Of a stretch of DNA of 64,000 nt, positions 1 to 8,918 are shown in pieces. The translations under genes were made by a program, and so were the position numbers. Within the stretch, counting starts at the first letter, position 1. Every line of letters starts with the position of its first letter. The DNA is from an uncultured Granulosicoccaceae bacterium (lineage in GTDB: Bacteria; Pseudomonadota; Gammaproteobacteria; Granulosicoccales; Granulosicoccaceae), in the NCBI GenBank assembly GCA_937930305.1, contig CALGLE010000004.1, positions 1-64,000 of the forward strand, given 5' to 3'. A model generated the notes under the pieces. It was not told where the DNA came from. It saw only the letters and a list, made by a program, of their open reading frames with translations, and made no database searches.

Positions 1-1
1 T

Positions 2-736
2 TTGAGTACCGGCGTCTACGACTACTTAAGTAAACCGCTGGAAGATCACAGCGTGATTTCATTGTGTGCCACGCGAGCTGCGCAAGCGACGCGTTTGGTT
101 CGTGATAACCACAATTTACTCGAGCAGTTGCGCGCCAGTCATACTTTGCTCGAGGAAGCGAACCATAAGCTGCGAAAACTAAACGCTGAGCTGCACGTTC
201 AAGCGAACACGGACGTGTTAACCGATTTGCACAATCGCCGGTATTTAGATCGAACATTGGGAGGTGAGGTTGCGCGTCGCAATCGTTACCCCGATCCGCT
301 TTCTGTGGTTATGATTGATGTGGACAATTTCAAGCAATTCAATGACAAGCATGGTCATAAAGGCGGCGATACGGTATTGCAGGCGATTGGTAGCACTCTC
401 CAACAATGTGCGCGTAACACCGATATTGTGGGGCGTTATGGAGGCGAGGAGTTTCTGGTTATTTTGCCGAAAACGGATCCCGAAAACGCTCTATTGTTTG
501 CTGAACGCGTCAGAAAGAGCATTGCCGCTGAATTGATTGATTTGGATGGAAATCAGGTTCAGGTGACCGCCAGCGTGGGTGTATCCGGTGTAAACGCTAA
601 GTTTAGTGAAGTGGACGTACCCAATCTGGTGAATGCCGCAGATCGTGCTTTGTATGCCGCGAAAGCTGCTGGTCGAAATTGTGTTCGCCAAGAAGCGTTG
701 CGCGATGGTGGGCACGGTTTACTTAGAGCAGGCTGA
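2..736 (+). CDS. Diguanylate cyclase response regulator, C-terminal part (5' end outside window)
   Basis: Makes cyclic di-GMP from two GTP. The reading frame is open at the left edge, and its first residues (GVYDYLSKPL) are the end of a receiver domain with the conserved lysine, so this is the C-terminal part of a receiver-GGDEF protein. A helical linker follows (about residues 30-65), then the GGDEF domain with an intact GGEEF active site at residues 147-151. RNTD sits exactly five residues before GGEEF and fits the inhibitory I-site (RxxD), so the enzyme should be feedback-inhibited by its product. The first base triplet is TTG and is not a true start. Family call is firm; the input signal cannot be judged from this fragment. 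Confidence 0.93.
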   Translation: MSTGVYDYLSKPLEDHSVISLCATRAAQATRLVRDNHNLLEQLRASHTLLEEANHKLRKLNAELHVQANTDVLTDLHNRRYLDRTLGGEVARRNRYPDPLSVVMIDVDNFKQFNDKHGHKGGDTVLQAIGSTLQQCARNTDIVGRYGGEEFLVILPKTDPENALLFAERVRKSIAAELIDLDGNQVQVTASVGVSGVNAKFSEVDVPNLVNAADRALYAAKAAGRNCVRQEALRDGGHGLLRAG

Positions 737-806
737 GGCACTGCGCTATCTGGTTACAAAATTCAATAGTTGCCAGTGTGATTGAAAATCATCGTTACGA
801 AGATTT

Positions 807-893
<87 letters not shown>

Positions 894-939
894 AATGAGA
901 TCGGGCAAAGACAAGACGCCGAAATATACAGCAAGCTTT

Positions 940-968
940 TTGTGGGTGTCAATCTATCCCTATATACT
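940..968 (+). promoter_or_regulatory. Probable sigma-70 promoter of rnr
   Basis: TTGTGG (940-945) and TATACT (963-968) are separated by 17 bases, so transcription should start near 975. This puts the GTG at 942 inside the -35 element and supports the ATG at 999 as the rnr start, with a leader of about 25 bases. Confidence 0.6.
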
Positions 969-998
969 CCATGGGCTTCCTTAACAGTCAAAGCCTGT

Positions 999-3900
999 AT
1001 GCCATCTAACGACGATCCTCATAAAGCGCGTGAAGCGTCAAAATACGATAAACCGGTTGCCAGTCGTGAATTCATCGCACAGGCCTTAACCGATGCGCGT
1101 GAGCCAATGACGCTTGAGGCGTTGGCGCAGCATTTTGATTACATCCCTGACACGGATGAGTTTGAGGGCCTGAGGCGTCGGGTCGTTGCCATGCAACGAG
1201 ACGGACAAATAATCATCAATCGCTTGGGTGGCTTCATGCCCGTGGATGAAGATTCGTTGGTTGCCGGTCGTATCCAGGCGCATCCAGATGGGTTTGGTTT
1301 TCTCATCGCCGATGATGGAGATGACGACATTTACTTAAACGGCAAAGCCATGCGTCAAGTGCTGCATGGCGATCGAGTCGTGGTGAGTGTCACTGGCACG
1401 GATCGGCGTGGTCGTCGTGAGGGCCGCATTATTGAGGTAGTGGAGCGTGCCCATCAAACGTTAGTCGGGCGATTCATGGATGAACGGGGCGTGCTGCAGG
1501 TCTCGCCGGACAACAAACGTATACACCTAGACGTCATGATCCCTGTGGCAGGGCGCCACGATGCAAAAACTGGCGATATTGTTGTCGTTGAGCTGACGGA
1601 ACAACCCACACGACGCCACCCGCCGGTTGGGAAGGTCGTTGAGGTTTTAGGCCCTGAGCTCAAAGCTGGTATGGAGATCGATGTCGCGCTTCGTAGTCAC
1701 GATATACCGCATGTTTGGCCGGCAGACGTCACCAAGGAAGCCGACAACTTCGGCACTAAGGTGCGCGATCAGGATATCCCAGGCCGTAAAGACGTTCGTT
1801 CCTTGCCGTTAATGACTATTGACGGTTCGGATGCCAGAGATTTTGATGATGCAGTGTATGCCGAGCGCACCGAGAAAGGCTTTCGTTTGCTTGTTGCCAT
1901 CGCGGATGTTGCAAACTATGTAAAACCAGCTTCCGCATTAGACAAAGAAGCCACGAATCGCGGAACTTCAGTTTACTTTCCGGGGCAGGTGGTGCCAATG
2001 CTGCCTGAAGTGTTGTCCAACGGCTTGTGTTCGCTTAACCCTGATGTGGATCGATTGTGCATGCTTTGTGAGCTCACTTTGGATGAAGCCGGTAGCATAA
2101 AACGAACCCGATTCTTCAATGCGGTTATGCGTTCGCATGCGCGTTTGACTTATGATCAAGCTTGGGAGATGTTAAGCCAACCCAATTCAACACTCCGAAA
2201 ATCCAATGCGAAAGTTGTGAATGGGTTGGACACGCTGTATGACTTATACAAAGTACTCAGAGCGGCCCGCGCTAAACGTGGTGTGATTGAATTTGATTCG
2301 AATGAAACTCGGATCGTGTTTGATGAAAATCGAAAAATCCAAGAACTGCTGCCGGTGCGTCGAAATGATGCGCATAAACTCATCGAAGAGTGCATGATTT
2401 TGGCGAATATCGCCGCGGCGGCTTTTGTCGAACGGCAGAAAATTCCGGCGTTATACCGAGTGCATCAAGGTCCTAAATCGGATCGTCTGGAAGACCTACG
2501 TTCGTTTCTAGCCTTTCGTGGTTTAACCCTGGGTGGCGGGGACTCACCCACACCGTTGGACTACGCACGCCTGTCGAAGGCCATTGACGGTCGGGCTGAT
2601 CGCTCGCTTGTACAAACAACCATGCTGCGTTCCATGCAGCAAGCGGTTTATCAACCAAAAAACGAAGGCCATTTTGGATTGGCTTTAACCCAATATGCCC
2701 ACTTTACTTCACCGATCCGTCGTTACCCGGATTTATTGGTGCATCGGGCAATTAAATATTCTTTAACCCGAAAAGACGTGGAGCAGTATCACTACTCCCA
2801 TTCCAGCATGCAAGTGCTTGGGGAATCTTGTTCAACCACAGAACGCCGCGCCGAAGAGGCTAGTCGTGATGTGCTGAGTTGGCTTAAATGCGAATACATG
2901 CAATCTCATGTGGGAGATGAATTCGATGGAGTTATTTCTACGGTCACATCGTTTGGTGTGTTTGTAGAGTTGAACGATTTGCACGTCGAGGGCTTGGTGC
3001 ATATCACTAGCCTAGTTAAGGATTATTATCGTTTTGAACAAGCTGAAGGTGCGCTGATTGGCGAGAAGTCTGGGCGTCAATATCATCTGGGTGAACCGAT
3101 TCGAGTCAGAGTGGCTGCGGTGAATCTTGATGATCGAAAAATAGATTTTCAAGAAATTGATACCGGCGCTCGAGTGAGAACGCCAAGCAAAACTCCTGCT
3201 GTGATGGACCCAGCTGTTCGCCAAAAGAAGCCTAAAAAGTCGAAAAGCCAGTTGCGACGCAATAAACAACGTTTGAAAGTGAAGGAACGTGAGCAGGCTG
3301 AAAAGAACGCCGGTGGTAACACCGCAGGCAAAACCCGGGATAAAACGCCGGGTAAAACGCTGGGTAAAACGGATGCTCAAACCAAACGAAAAGAATGGAA
3401 AAAAACCGAAGTTGAAAAAACGCGGCGTCGAGACAAGAAGCCTGAAGCCGATAAGAAGACTGCCAAAGCCAAACCAATTCAAACTGAGGAAAAGCGCACC
3501 GCGTCTGCATCTCGTCGCCAACCGGATGTCTGGAAAAAGGCGCGAGACAAACGAGGTGCAGATGAAGAATCAGCTGCCAACAAACCTGCACGGGATTTAA
3601 AGAACAAGCAGGCTAAAGCGCGCGATGCGACAGGCGTGGCATCAAACAGCAAGGCGTCTGGAAAGAAGGTGAGTAAGAAGCAGTCTCAGGCTACTGTAAA
3701 GACTGCCGTGACAAAAAAAGCGGCGTCGAAGAAAACGTCGGCCAAGAAAGTAACCAAGAAGGTTGTGGCGAAGAAAACGCCTGCGAGTAAAACTCAAAGT
3801 AAAATATCGCCGGTAAGAAAAACCCCCGTAGCGAAGAAGAGCACTGGAAAAAAAGTGCTCGGAAAAAAAGCTACTGCGAAGAGTGGTGTAGTTAAGAAAA

Positions 3901-4070
3901 GAGTGAGCAAGAAAAGTGTGGGTAAGAAAACGACTGTGAAAAAAACCGCGAGCAAAAAAGCGGCGTCGAAGAAAACGTCCGCCAAGAAAGTGGTCAGTAA
4001 AAAAACCAGTGCAACGAAAAAGCGAGCTTCAAAGAAGCCGACAGCAAAAAAACGTTCGACGAAAAAGTAG
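999..4070 (+). CDS. rnr: Ribonuclease R with a very long lysine-rich C-terminal tail
   Basis: Processive 3'-5' exoribonuclease that degrades structured RNA. Domains in order: N-terminal helix-turn-helix and cold-shock-like OB folds, the RNB catalytic domain with DGSDARDFDDAVY (acidic metal ligands), and an S1 domain beginning near GDEFDGVISTVTSFG. From about residue 725 to the end at 1023 the protein is almost only K, A, S, T and R (ASKKTSAKKV, KKRASKKPTAKKR). The E. coli enzyme has about 813 residues and a much shorter basic tail. A GTG at 942 would add 19 residues but lies in the promoter. The tail carries an internal DNA duplication (3714-3751 and 3954-3991). rnr is normally followed by rlmB; here two opposite-strand genes intervene. 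Confidence 0.96.
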   Translation: MPSNDDPHKAREASKYDKPVASREFIAQALTDAREPMTLEALAQHFDYIPDTDEFEGLRRRVVAMQRDGQIIINRLGGFMPVDEDSLVAGRIQAHPDGFGFLIADDGDDDIYLNGKAMRQVLHGDRVVVSVTGTDRRGRREGRIIEVVERAHQTLVGRFMDERGVLQVSPDNKRIHLDVMIPVAGRHDAKTGDIVVVELTEQPTRRHPPVGKVVEVLGPELKAGMEIDVALRSHDIPHVWPADVTKEADNFGTKVRDQDIPGRKDVRSLPLMTIDGSDARDFDDAVYAERTEKGFRLLVAIADVANYVKPASALDKEATNRGTSVYFPGQVVPMLPEVLSNGLCSLNPDVDRLCMLCELTLDEAGSIKRTRFFNAVMRSHARLTYDQAWEMLSQPNSTLRKSNAKVVNGLDTLYDLYKVLRAARAKRGVIEFDSNETRIVFDENRKIQELLPVRRNDAHKLIEECMILANIAAAAFVERQKIPALYRVHQGPKSDRLEDLRSFLAFRGLTLGGGDSPTPLDYARLSKAIDGRADRSLVQTTMLRSMQQAVYQPKNEGHFGLALTQYAHFTSPIRRYPDLLVHRAIKYSLTRKDVEQYHYSHSSMQVLGESCSTTERRAEEASRDVLSWLKCEYMQSHVGDEFDGVISTVTSFGVFVELNDLHVEGLVHITSLVKDYYRFEQAEGALIGEKSGRQYHLGEPIRVRVAAVNLDDRKIDFQEIDTGARVRTPSKTPAVMDPAVRQKKPKKSKSQLRRNKQRLKVKEREQAEKNAGGNTAGKTRDKTPGKTLGKTDAQTKRKEWKKTEVEKTRRRDKKPEADKKTAKAKPIQTEEKRTASASRRQPDVWKKARDKRGADEESAANKPARDLKNKQAKARDATGVASNSKASGKKVSKKQSQATVKTAVTKKAASKKTSAKKVTKKVVAKKTPASKTQSKISPVRKTPVAKKSTGKKVLGKKATAKSGVVKKRVSKKSVGKKTTVKKTASKKAASKKTSAKKVVSKKTSATKKRASKKPTAKKRSTKK
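3714..3991 (+). repeat. Internal near-identical 38-base direct repeat in the rnr tail
   Basis: Bases 3714-3751 and 3954-3991 are the same except for one G/C difference (3740 versus 3980), 240 bases apart. Both encode KKAASKKTSAKKV. Identity at silent positions points to a recent duplication or gene conversion inside the lysine-rich tail rather than to amino-acid bias alone. Confidence 0.85.
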
Positions 4071-4097
4071 TGTAAGCCGTAGAAATGCGAACCGGTC

Positions 4098-5234
4098 TTA
4101 GCGCCAGCTGATGGCGCGTTTACTGAAAAAGTATTTCAGCGTACCCATGAGTGCCGCAGCATTCATTTGCACAAAGATTTTTGGGAAGTTTAAAATTTTT
4201 GCTCGTGCGAAGGGCAAGTCGAGATAACTGGCAATCGCCAACGCGTAAAACGCAAGTTGTAACAACAGCATAACAAGGAGAAAAGCGCTGCCACTTACTG
4301 CGCCGATGAGCGCGGTAAGTAGCGCAAGGATAAGTGCCCAAGGAACAATCAATCGGCCGAATTTATGCGAAAGAAATTGAATCCAAACCGGGTTTTTTTT
4401 CGGATTGAATAACCAGGGATGGCGGCTGAACGATTGCCAGTTTCCGCCCAGATTACGAACCTTTCTGCGAAATTCTTGATGAATATCGTCCGCTGCCGCG
4501 TCAAATGCAAACGCGCCGGGTACATATACCGTGCGCTTGCGCTGCTCAAGCAATCCCACGGGGGTGTCAAAATCATCCAGTAAGGTCCCTTGCGGATTGG
4601 GCCTGAAATCAGCTCGACGAATAGCGTAAAGCGCACCGGTTACACCGGTCGTAGAGAACAGGCGACTTTGATTGTCCCGAATCCATTTTTCGTATTTCCA
4701 ATACAAGCCGAAATTCGCTGCTTCCAAGCTGGTGTTGTCTGATAGCACCAATTCACCGGTGGCAGCACCAATCGTTGGGTCCAGTAAGAAGGGTATTAGC
4801 CGTTTGGCTGAATTATTAGATACCGGTTGTCTCGCGTCCATAAATAAAATAATTTCACCGGTGGCTTGGGCTACGCCTTCATTCAAAGCGCCGCATTTAC
4901 CGCGCGAGGTGTCTAGGTGGATAAGCTTACGATTATCGTGCGAATCAAACCACTGGGCAGCCACTTCTTGAGTGTGGTCAGTCGATCCATCTGAGACCAC
5001 AATCCATTCAATTAAATCACTGGGGTAGTCCAGTTCTTCTAGCGATTTAAATTTTATCGGTAAGTTATTTGCCTCATTATGTGCGGCTATTACGATGCTT
5101 ACCGTTGGCCATTGCTCGGGTTCCTTTGCCGAAAGCTCAGGGCAGCCTCTCGCTCGCAAATGCAACAATACTGGAAACAGGGCATACACATAAACGACTA
5201 AGCCGGCGGATAATAAAAATAGAACCATAATCAC
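4098..5234 (-). CDS. Membrane-anchored family 2 glycosyltransferase
   Basis: Probably transfers a sugar from a nucleotide donor to a growing surface polysaccharide or lipid carrier at the inner membrane. An N-terminal membrane helix (about residues 3-22) precedes a GT-A domain: VSIVIAAHNEANNLP is the nucleotide-binding start, FMDARQP carries the metal-binding Asp near residue 130, and LLDDFDTPVG fits the catalytic acidic motif. Two or three membrane segments follow (about residues 295-365). The start chosen is GTG at 5234, because AGGAG lies 11 bases upstream; ATG at 5228 is the alternative. It lies 56 bases downstream of the dehydratase gene and is probably co-transcribed with it. Substrate unknown. 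Confidence 0.85.
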   Translation of the reverse strand: MIMVLFLLSAGLVVYVYALFPVLLHLRARGCPELSAKEPEQWPTVSIVIAAHNEANNLPIKFKSLEELDYPSDLIEWIVVSDGSTDHTQEVAAQWFDSHDNRKLIHLDTSRGKCGALNEGVAQATGEIILFMDARQPVSNNSAKRLIPFLLDPTIGAATGELVLSDNTSLEAANFGLYWKYEKWIRDNQSRLFSTTGVTGALYAIRRADFRPNPQGTLLDDFDTPVGLLEQRKRTVYVPGAFAFDAAADDIHQEFRRKVRNLGGNWQSFSRHPWLFNPKKNPVWIQFLSHKFGRLIVPWALILALLTALIGAVSGSAFLLVMLLLQLAFYALAIASYLDLPFARAKILNFPKIFVQMNAAALMGTLKYFFSKRAISWR

Positions 5235-5290
5235 GGAAAAAGGTGCTCCTGCTCAGTGCGAGGTGGGGAAGTGATGTGCTGTGTTACCGT

Positions 5291-6268
5291 TCAAGGTGTT
5301 CCGAACAGTTCGCAAATCTCTTCTTCGTTCATGTAATCCGCGGTCAGTGATGAGAGTTCTTGAGTGAGTCTTTCTTTGCCAAATTTATCGGTATACAATG
5401 CGATGTATTTGCCGTCGTCAGTAACGTAGGCGTTACCTAATTCAGCTTGGCTCACTAGTGTTTCATTTAACTTTTCTCCAGGGCGCTTACCCACAATTAG
5501 GGGTTCTGTGCCATTGCCAAATTTTCTCGAAATGACGTTGGCAAGCTCACGCATATTGACAGATTTCATAATGCGCGATAGTACAAAGGCTTCACTGGAT
5601 TGTTCTGCATAAGCGACGGTTTGTCGAATGAGCTCTGAGGCATCTTTTGTGGTGAACATCAATCGATTCATACGTGCATCAGTAAGCTTTAACTCTTCCC
5701 CGTTACTGGCTGATTTAATCCAAAAAGGTATGACCGAACCGTTCGAGCCGGCAACATTGGCAAATCGTGCGCAGGCGAACTTGGTTTGCTCGTTATAGTG
5801 TTCCATAAAGATCTGTTCGGTTATTTTCTTTGAATAACCGTAGATGTTTTCTGGTTGGCAGGCTTTATCTGTGCTGATCGCTACGGCCACTGGGACTTCT
5901 GCGCGAATACACGCTTTAATAACATTCAAGCTGCCCTGAATATTAACTTCAACAGTTTTTGATGGGTTTAATTCAGCATGGTTAACATGCTTTAAAGCGG
6001 CGGCATGGATAACCACTTCTGGGCGCACTTTTAAAAATAAGTTAACTAATCGATCAGCGTCTCTTATATCGGCCACGTAAGACTTGGTATTCGGGCATTG
6101 TTGTGCCAGTTCTGAAATATAACTCTCATTTCGACTGACATTATAAAATTCGAATTCGTGTTCGTACTCTTTCATAAACGACACGCCAACGGTGCCTGAG
6201 CCACCCGTGATTAGACATCGTCGTTTTCCCGTCTTGCCTGGTTCGATCTCTGGGTTTTCTGTATTCAT
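5291..6268 (-). CDS. UDP-N-acetylglucosamine 4,6-dehydratase-like SDR enzyme (CapD/FlaA1/PseB type)
   Basis: Extended short-chain dehydrogenase that modifies a nucleotide sugar for surface glycans. The Rossmann motif ITGGSGTVG lies near residues 20-28, and VIHAAALKHVNHAELNP is typical of the PseB/FlaA1/CapE group. The catalytic YGYSKK (YxxxK) follows a threonine (ISTDKA). At 325 residues it is the soluble, single-domain form without the membrane domain of long WbpM-like proteins. The pair with the glycosyltransferase is transcribed against rnr and rlmB. Dehydratase versus epimerase cannot be settled by eye. Confidence 0.85.
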   Translation of the reverse strand: MNTENPEIEPGKTGKRRCLITGGSGTVGVSFMKEYEHEFEFYNVSRNESYISELAQQCPNTKSYVADIRDADRLVNLFLKVRPEVVIHAAALKHVNHAELNPSKTVEVNIQGSLNVIKACIRAEVPVAVAISTDKACQPENIYGYSKKITEQIFMEHYNEQTKFACARFANVAGSNGSVIPFWIKSASNGEELKLTDARMNRLMFTTKDASELIRQTVAYAEQSSEAFVLSRIMKSVNMRELANVISRKFGNGTEPLIVGKRPGEKLNETLVSQAELGNAYVTDDGKYIALYTDKFGKERLTQELSSLTADYMNEEEICELFGTP

Positions 6269-6456
6269 GATCTGTCTGCACTGGTTTTGAGGCTAAATCG
6301 CAATGCAATCGCCTTCGTTTTCGATTGAGAACGGTTAAAAATTATTAGAACCCACGGCGGGGGCTAGAGGTTACGATGACGTCGGTCGGCTCGCAAGTGG
6401 TTTGCATGTCCATTCGTAGTCCTTGGCCTGTGTGGAATGAAAGCAACAAAAAGCTT

Positions 6457-7209
6457 ATGGCTGAAAACTCAACTCAAAAAACGTTTGGCATACACGCTTG
6501 CAAAGCGGTTCTGAAAAATCACGGCTTGCCCGTGCATAGGGTCATGCTGGCCCGTCGTGATGATCGCAGTAAAGTAATTCAAGAATTGTGCAAACGTCGC
6601 GAATTGACAGTTCAAACGGCCAGTCGGGAAGAATTAAGTCTTCTTTTGGGACACGATGATCATCAGGGCGTGATGGTCGAGCACGCAGCCCACAAAGCGC
6701 AGGATGCAAAAAATCTCCTGTCTCAGTTGCAAAGTCGGCCTCAACCTTGGTTGGTGCTGGTTTTGGATGGGGTAACGGATCCACATAATTTGGGTGCATG
6801 TTTACGTAGCGCCGATGCGGCCGGAGTAGACGCGGTTATTGCACCGACTGACCGATCGGCTAGTTTGAATCCGGTGGTCCGTAAAGTGGCGGCAGGCGCG
6901 GCCGAATCGGTTCCTTTTTATCAAGTGACCAATTTGGTCCGTACGCTTGAGCAGCTGAAAAAAGAGGGTGTTTGGGTGTATGGCGCAACCGATGCCGTTG
7001 ATGCGCCGCTGTACAGCCAAGATTTTCAGGGCTCTGTAGCTTTGGTTATGGGGGCAGAGGGCGCAGGGATTCGTCGTTTAACTCGAGATGCCTGTGATGG
7101 GCTTTTCAGCATCCCCATGGCCGGATCCGTTTCCAGTCTGAATGTGTCGGTCGCCACCGGTGTCACCTTGTTCGAGGTGGTGCGCCAACGCTTGCAGAAT
7201 AAGGCTTAG
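6457..7209 (+). CDS. rlmB: 23S rRNA (guanosine-2'-O-)-methyltransferase RlmB
   Basis: Methylates the ribose of G2251 in the peptidyl-transferase region of 23S rRNA. An N-terminal L30e-like substrate-binding domain begins TFGIHACKAVLKNHG. The SPOUT catalytic domain shows the knot motifs LDGVTDPHNLGACLRSA, ALVMGAEGAGIRRL and IPMAGSVSSLNVSVA. The frame opens upstream at 6376, but family members start a few residues before the GIHA motif, so ATG 6457 (250 residues) is preferred. The ribosomal protein genes follow on the same strand. Confidence 0.95.
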   Translation: MAENSTQKTFGIHACKAVLKNHGLPVHRVMLARRDDRSKVIQELCKRRELTVQTASREELSLLLGHDDHQGVMVEHAAHKAQDAKNLLSQLQSRPQPWLVLVLDGVTDPHNLGACLRSADAAGVDAVIAPTDRSASLNPVVRKVAAGAAESVPFYQVTNLVRTLEQLKKEGVWVYGATDAVDAPLYSQDFQGSVALVMGAEGAGIRRLTRDACDGLFSIPMAGSVSSLNVSVATGVTLFEVVRQRLQNKA

Positions 7210-7314
7210 CTCTGTATCATTAGTGGGCTTTGTAAGGCGAATTTGCCTTCTTCCTTGTCCAGTCGTTTGGCCGCAAAGTCACTCGTCGGGCATAAATCCA
7301 CAGGGAGTCTTCAT

Positions 7315-7761
7315 TTGAGACACTATGAAATCGTGTTTCTGGTCCATCCGGATCAGAGCGAGCAAGTTCCTGCCATGGTTGAAAGATACCGGGGCATTAT
7401 TGAAAGTAACGATGGGGTCATCCATCGTCAAGAAGACTGGGGGCGCCGTCAATTAGCCTACCCAATCAACAAAGTTTATAAAGCGCATTACACACTGCTG
7501 AACATTGAGTGTAACCAGGCCGCGGTTGATGAACTGACCAGCGCATTCAAATTTAATGATGCGGTTATCCGTCACATGGTGATGTTGATGGACAAGCCCG
7601 CTTCAGGCGCTTCACCATTAATCAAGAAAGATGAGTCTAAGGTGGAAGAGCGAAAGCCCGCTGCTGATGATGAATCAGCCTCTGACGATGCCGAGATTGA
7701 TTTGGCTGAAGTCGCAGCGGATGACGTTGCCATCGACACGGCTGCTGAGCCCGCTTCTTAA
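7315..7761 (+). CDS. rpsF: 30S ribosomal protein S6
   Basis: Binds 16S rRNA with S18 in the platform of the small subunit. The protein reads [18 protein letters not shown] from its second residue, the canonical S6 start. TTG at 7315 is therefore the start: AGGGAG ends seven bases before it and no ATG is available. The upstream extension to 7243 has no ribosome site and would add 24 non-conserved residues. The C-terminus is strongly acidic ([15 protein letters not shown]), comparable with the glutamate-rich tail of E. coli S6. rpsR follows after 21 bases. Confidence 0.96.
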   Translation: MRHYEIVFLVHPDQSEQVPAMVERYRGIIESNDGVIHRQEDWGRRQLAYPINKVYKAHYTLLNIECNQAAVDELTSAFKFNDAVIRHMVMLMDKPASGASPLIKKDESKVEERKPAADDESASDDAEIDLAEVAADDVAIDTAAEPAS

Positions 7762-7782
7762 CGCTTTCAAGGAACACAGAAC

Positions 7783-8007
7783 ATGTCTCGTTTTTATCGA
7801 CGTCGCAAATACTGCAAATTCACTGCTGAAGGCATCACCGAGATCGATTACAAAGATCTTGAGTTGCTAAAAGGCTTTATCACTGAAACTGGCAAAATTG
7901 TTCCTAGTCGCATTACAGGAACCAAAGCCCGTTATCAACGTCAGTTGGCGAAAGCAGTCAAACGTGCCCGTTATTTGGCATTGCTGCCGTACACTGATCA
8001 ACATTAA
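7783..8007 (+). CDS. rpsR: 30S ribosomal protein S18
   Basis: Small-subunit protein that dimerises with S6. All 74 residues fit the family, with the [20 protein letters not shown] core and the basic C-terminal [27 protein letters not shown]. Length is normal. priB, which lies between rpsF and rpsR in enterobacteria, is absent, as in pseudomonads. A weak stem followed by T residues begins at the stop codon. Confidence 0.98.
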   Translation: MSRFYRRRKYCKFTAEGITEIDYKDLELLKGFITETGKIVPSRITGTKARYQRQLAKAVKRARYLALLPYTDQH

Positions 8008-8029
8008 AGACTTGAAAACTGGTCTTTTT
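8006..8029 (+). terminator. Weak terminator-like stem after rpsR
   Basis: AAAGAC (8006-8011) can pair with GTCTTT (8022-8027), with a ten-base loop and a T-rich end. The stem is AT-rich and short, so it would at most attenuate transcription into the next gene. It overlaps the stretch where the next gene's N-terminus would have to begin. Confidence 0.35.
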
Positions 8030-8081
8030 ATTAACATGGGCTGATCGAGGGCCTTATGCGGCCGCACTTATAGCCGCATGC

Positions 8082-8900
8082 TTGTTTTTGGTCGGGCTAG
8101 TGTTGCCGCCCTTTTTCGCCATTAGCGCGATGGTTGTGGCATTTGCAACCTTGCGCGGCGGTCCGATTCCCGCTAGCACGGTGATTGGCTTGGGCTTAGT
8201 GGTAACGTTTGTTGTGTTAGGCCTTGCCGGCCTGCCAGTGGTCTCGTTAGCGATGCTCGTACCACTGTGTTGGCTGCCAACTGCCATCGCCGCTGAGGTG
8301 TTGCGCAGAACATCGAATTTGCCGGCGGCGGTTGGGGTTATAGCGCTATGCAGTTTTGCCACAGTGCTCGTACTGCTAGCTTTACAAGGTCCGATGGATG
8401 GGTTTTGGCAGCTGGCGGCGGAGCGCTTAAAGGCGGTTATGCCACCGGTTGTTGACGGTGAAAACACAGCTGATCTGCAATTTAGCAATGCTCAGCTGAT
8501 TACGTTATTAATAGCTGGTGGGGCCGTCACCGTGTTAGTGCTGGCCACAGCGGGTTTGTTTTTAGGTCGTTCGGGGCAAGCTCGTTTGTTTAACCCCGGC
8601 GGCTTTCAGCGTGAATTTCACGCGTTGTATTTTGGAAAGCAAGTCGGGTTGTTTTGCCTTGCTTTGTTGCTTATCGGTTTCTTTATCGGTGGTGCGCTGG
8701 GAATTTCCCTGTCAACAATTGCGTTGTTTCCGTTGTTGTTACAAGGGCTTGCCGTGATGCACTCGTTGGTGAAGGGACGTGCGCTAGGTGCAGGCTGGTT
8801 GGTCGGTTTGTATCTACTGCTGATGTTTGTTCAGCCAGTCACTCTGCTGGTCGGCGGCATCGGTTTACTAGACAATTTGAAGCGCTTGCCGCGTCAATAG
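8082..8900 (+). CDS. Polytopic membrane protein between rpsR and rplI (start unresolved)
   Basis: About eight hydrophobic segments fill the 272 residues. A membrane protein gene occupies this same slot between rpsR and rplI in pseudomonads (PA4933-like); function unknown. The open frame offers TTG at 8082 as first usual start, but membrane-protein-like sequence continues upstream in frame (WADRGPYAAALIAAC), so 8082 probably cuts the first helix. The frame is open back to 8016. ATG at 8036 is one base out of frame: with one G fewer in GGG 8038-8040 it would read directly into this sequence. A single-base sequencing or assembly error, or a rare start codon such as CTG 8019, could explain it. 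Confidence 0.8.
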   Translation: MFLVGLVLPPFFAISAMVVAFATLRGGPIPASTVIGLGLVVTFVVLGLAGLPVVSLAMLVPLCWLPTAIAAEVLRRTSNLPAAVGVIALCSFATVLVLLALQGPMDGFWQLAAERLKAVMPPVVDGENTADLQFSNAQLITLLIAGGAVTVLVLATAGLFLGRSGQARLFNPGGFQREFHALYFGKQVGLFCLALLLIGFFIGGALGISLSTIALFPLLLQGLAVMHSLVKGRALGAGWLVGLYLLLMFVQPVTLLVGGIGLLDNLKRLPRQ

Positions 8901-8918
8901 ATTTGAGAGGAATTAAAC

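Noticed and set aside
942..998. GTG start for rnr, 19 residues upstream
   Set aside because: The codon lies in the -35 element of a well-spaced promoter, and the added residues are not RNase R-like.
3012..3521. 169-residue minus-strand frame opposite the rnr tail
   Set aside because: It arises because lysine codons read in reverse give Phe/Leu codons without stops. It has no ribosome site and lies inside rnr.
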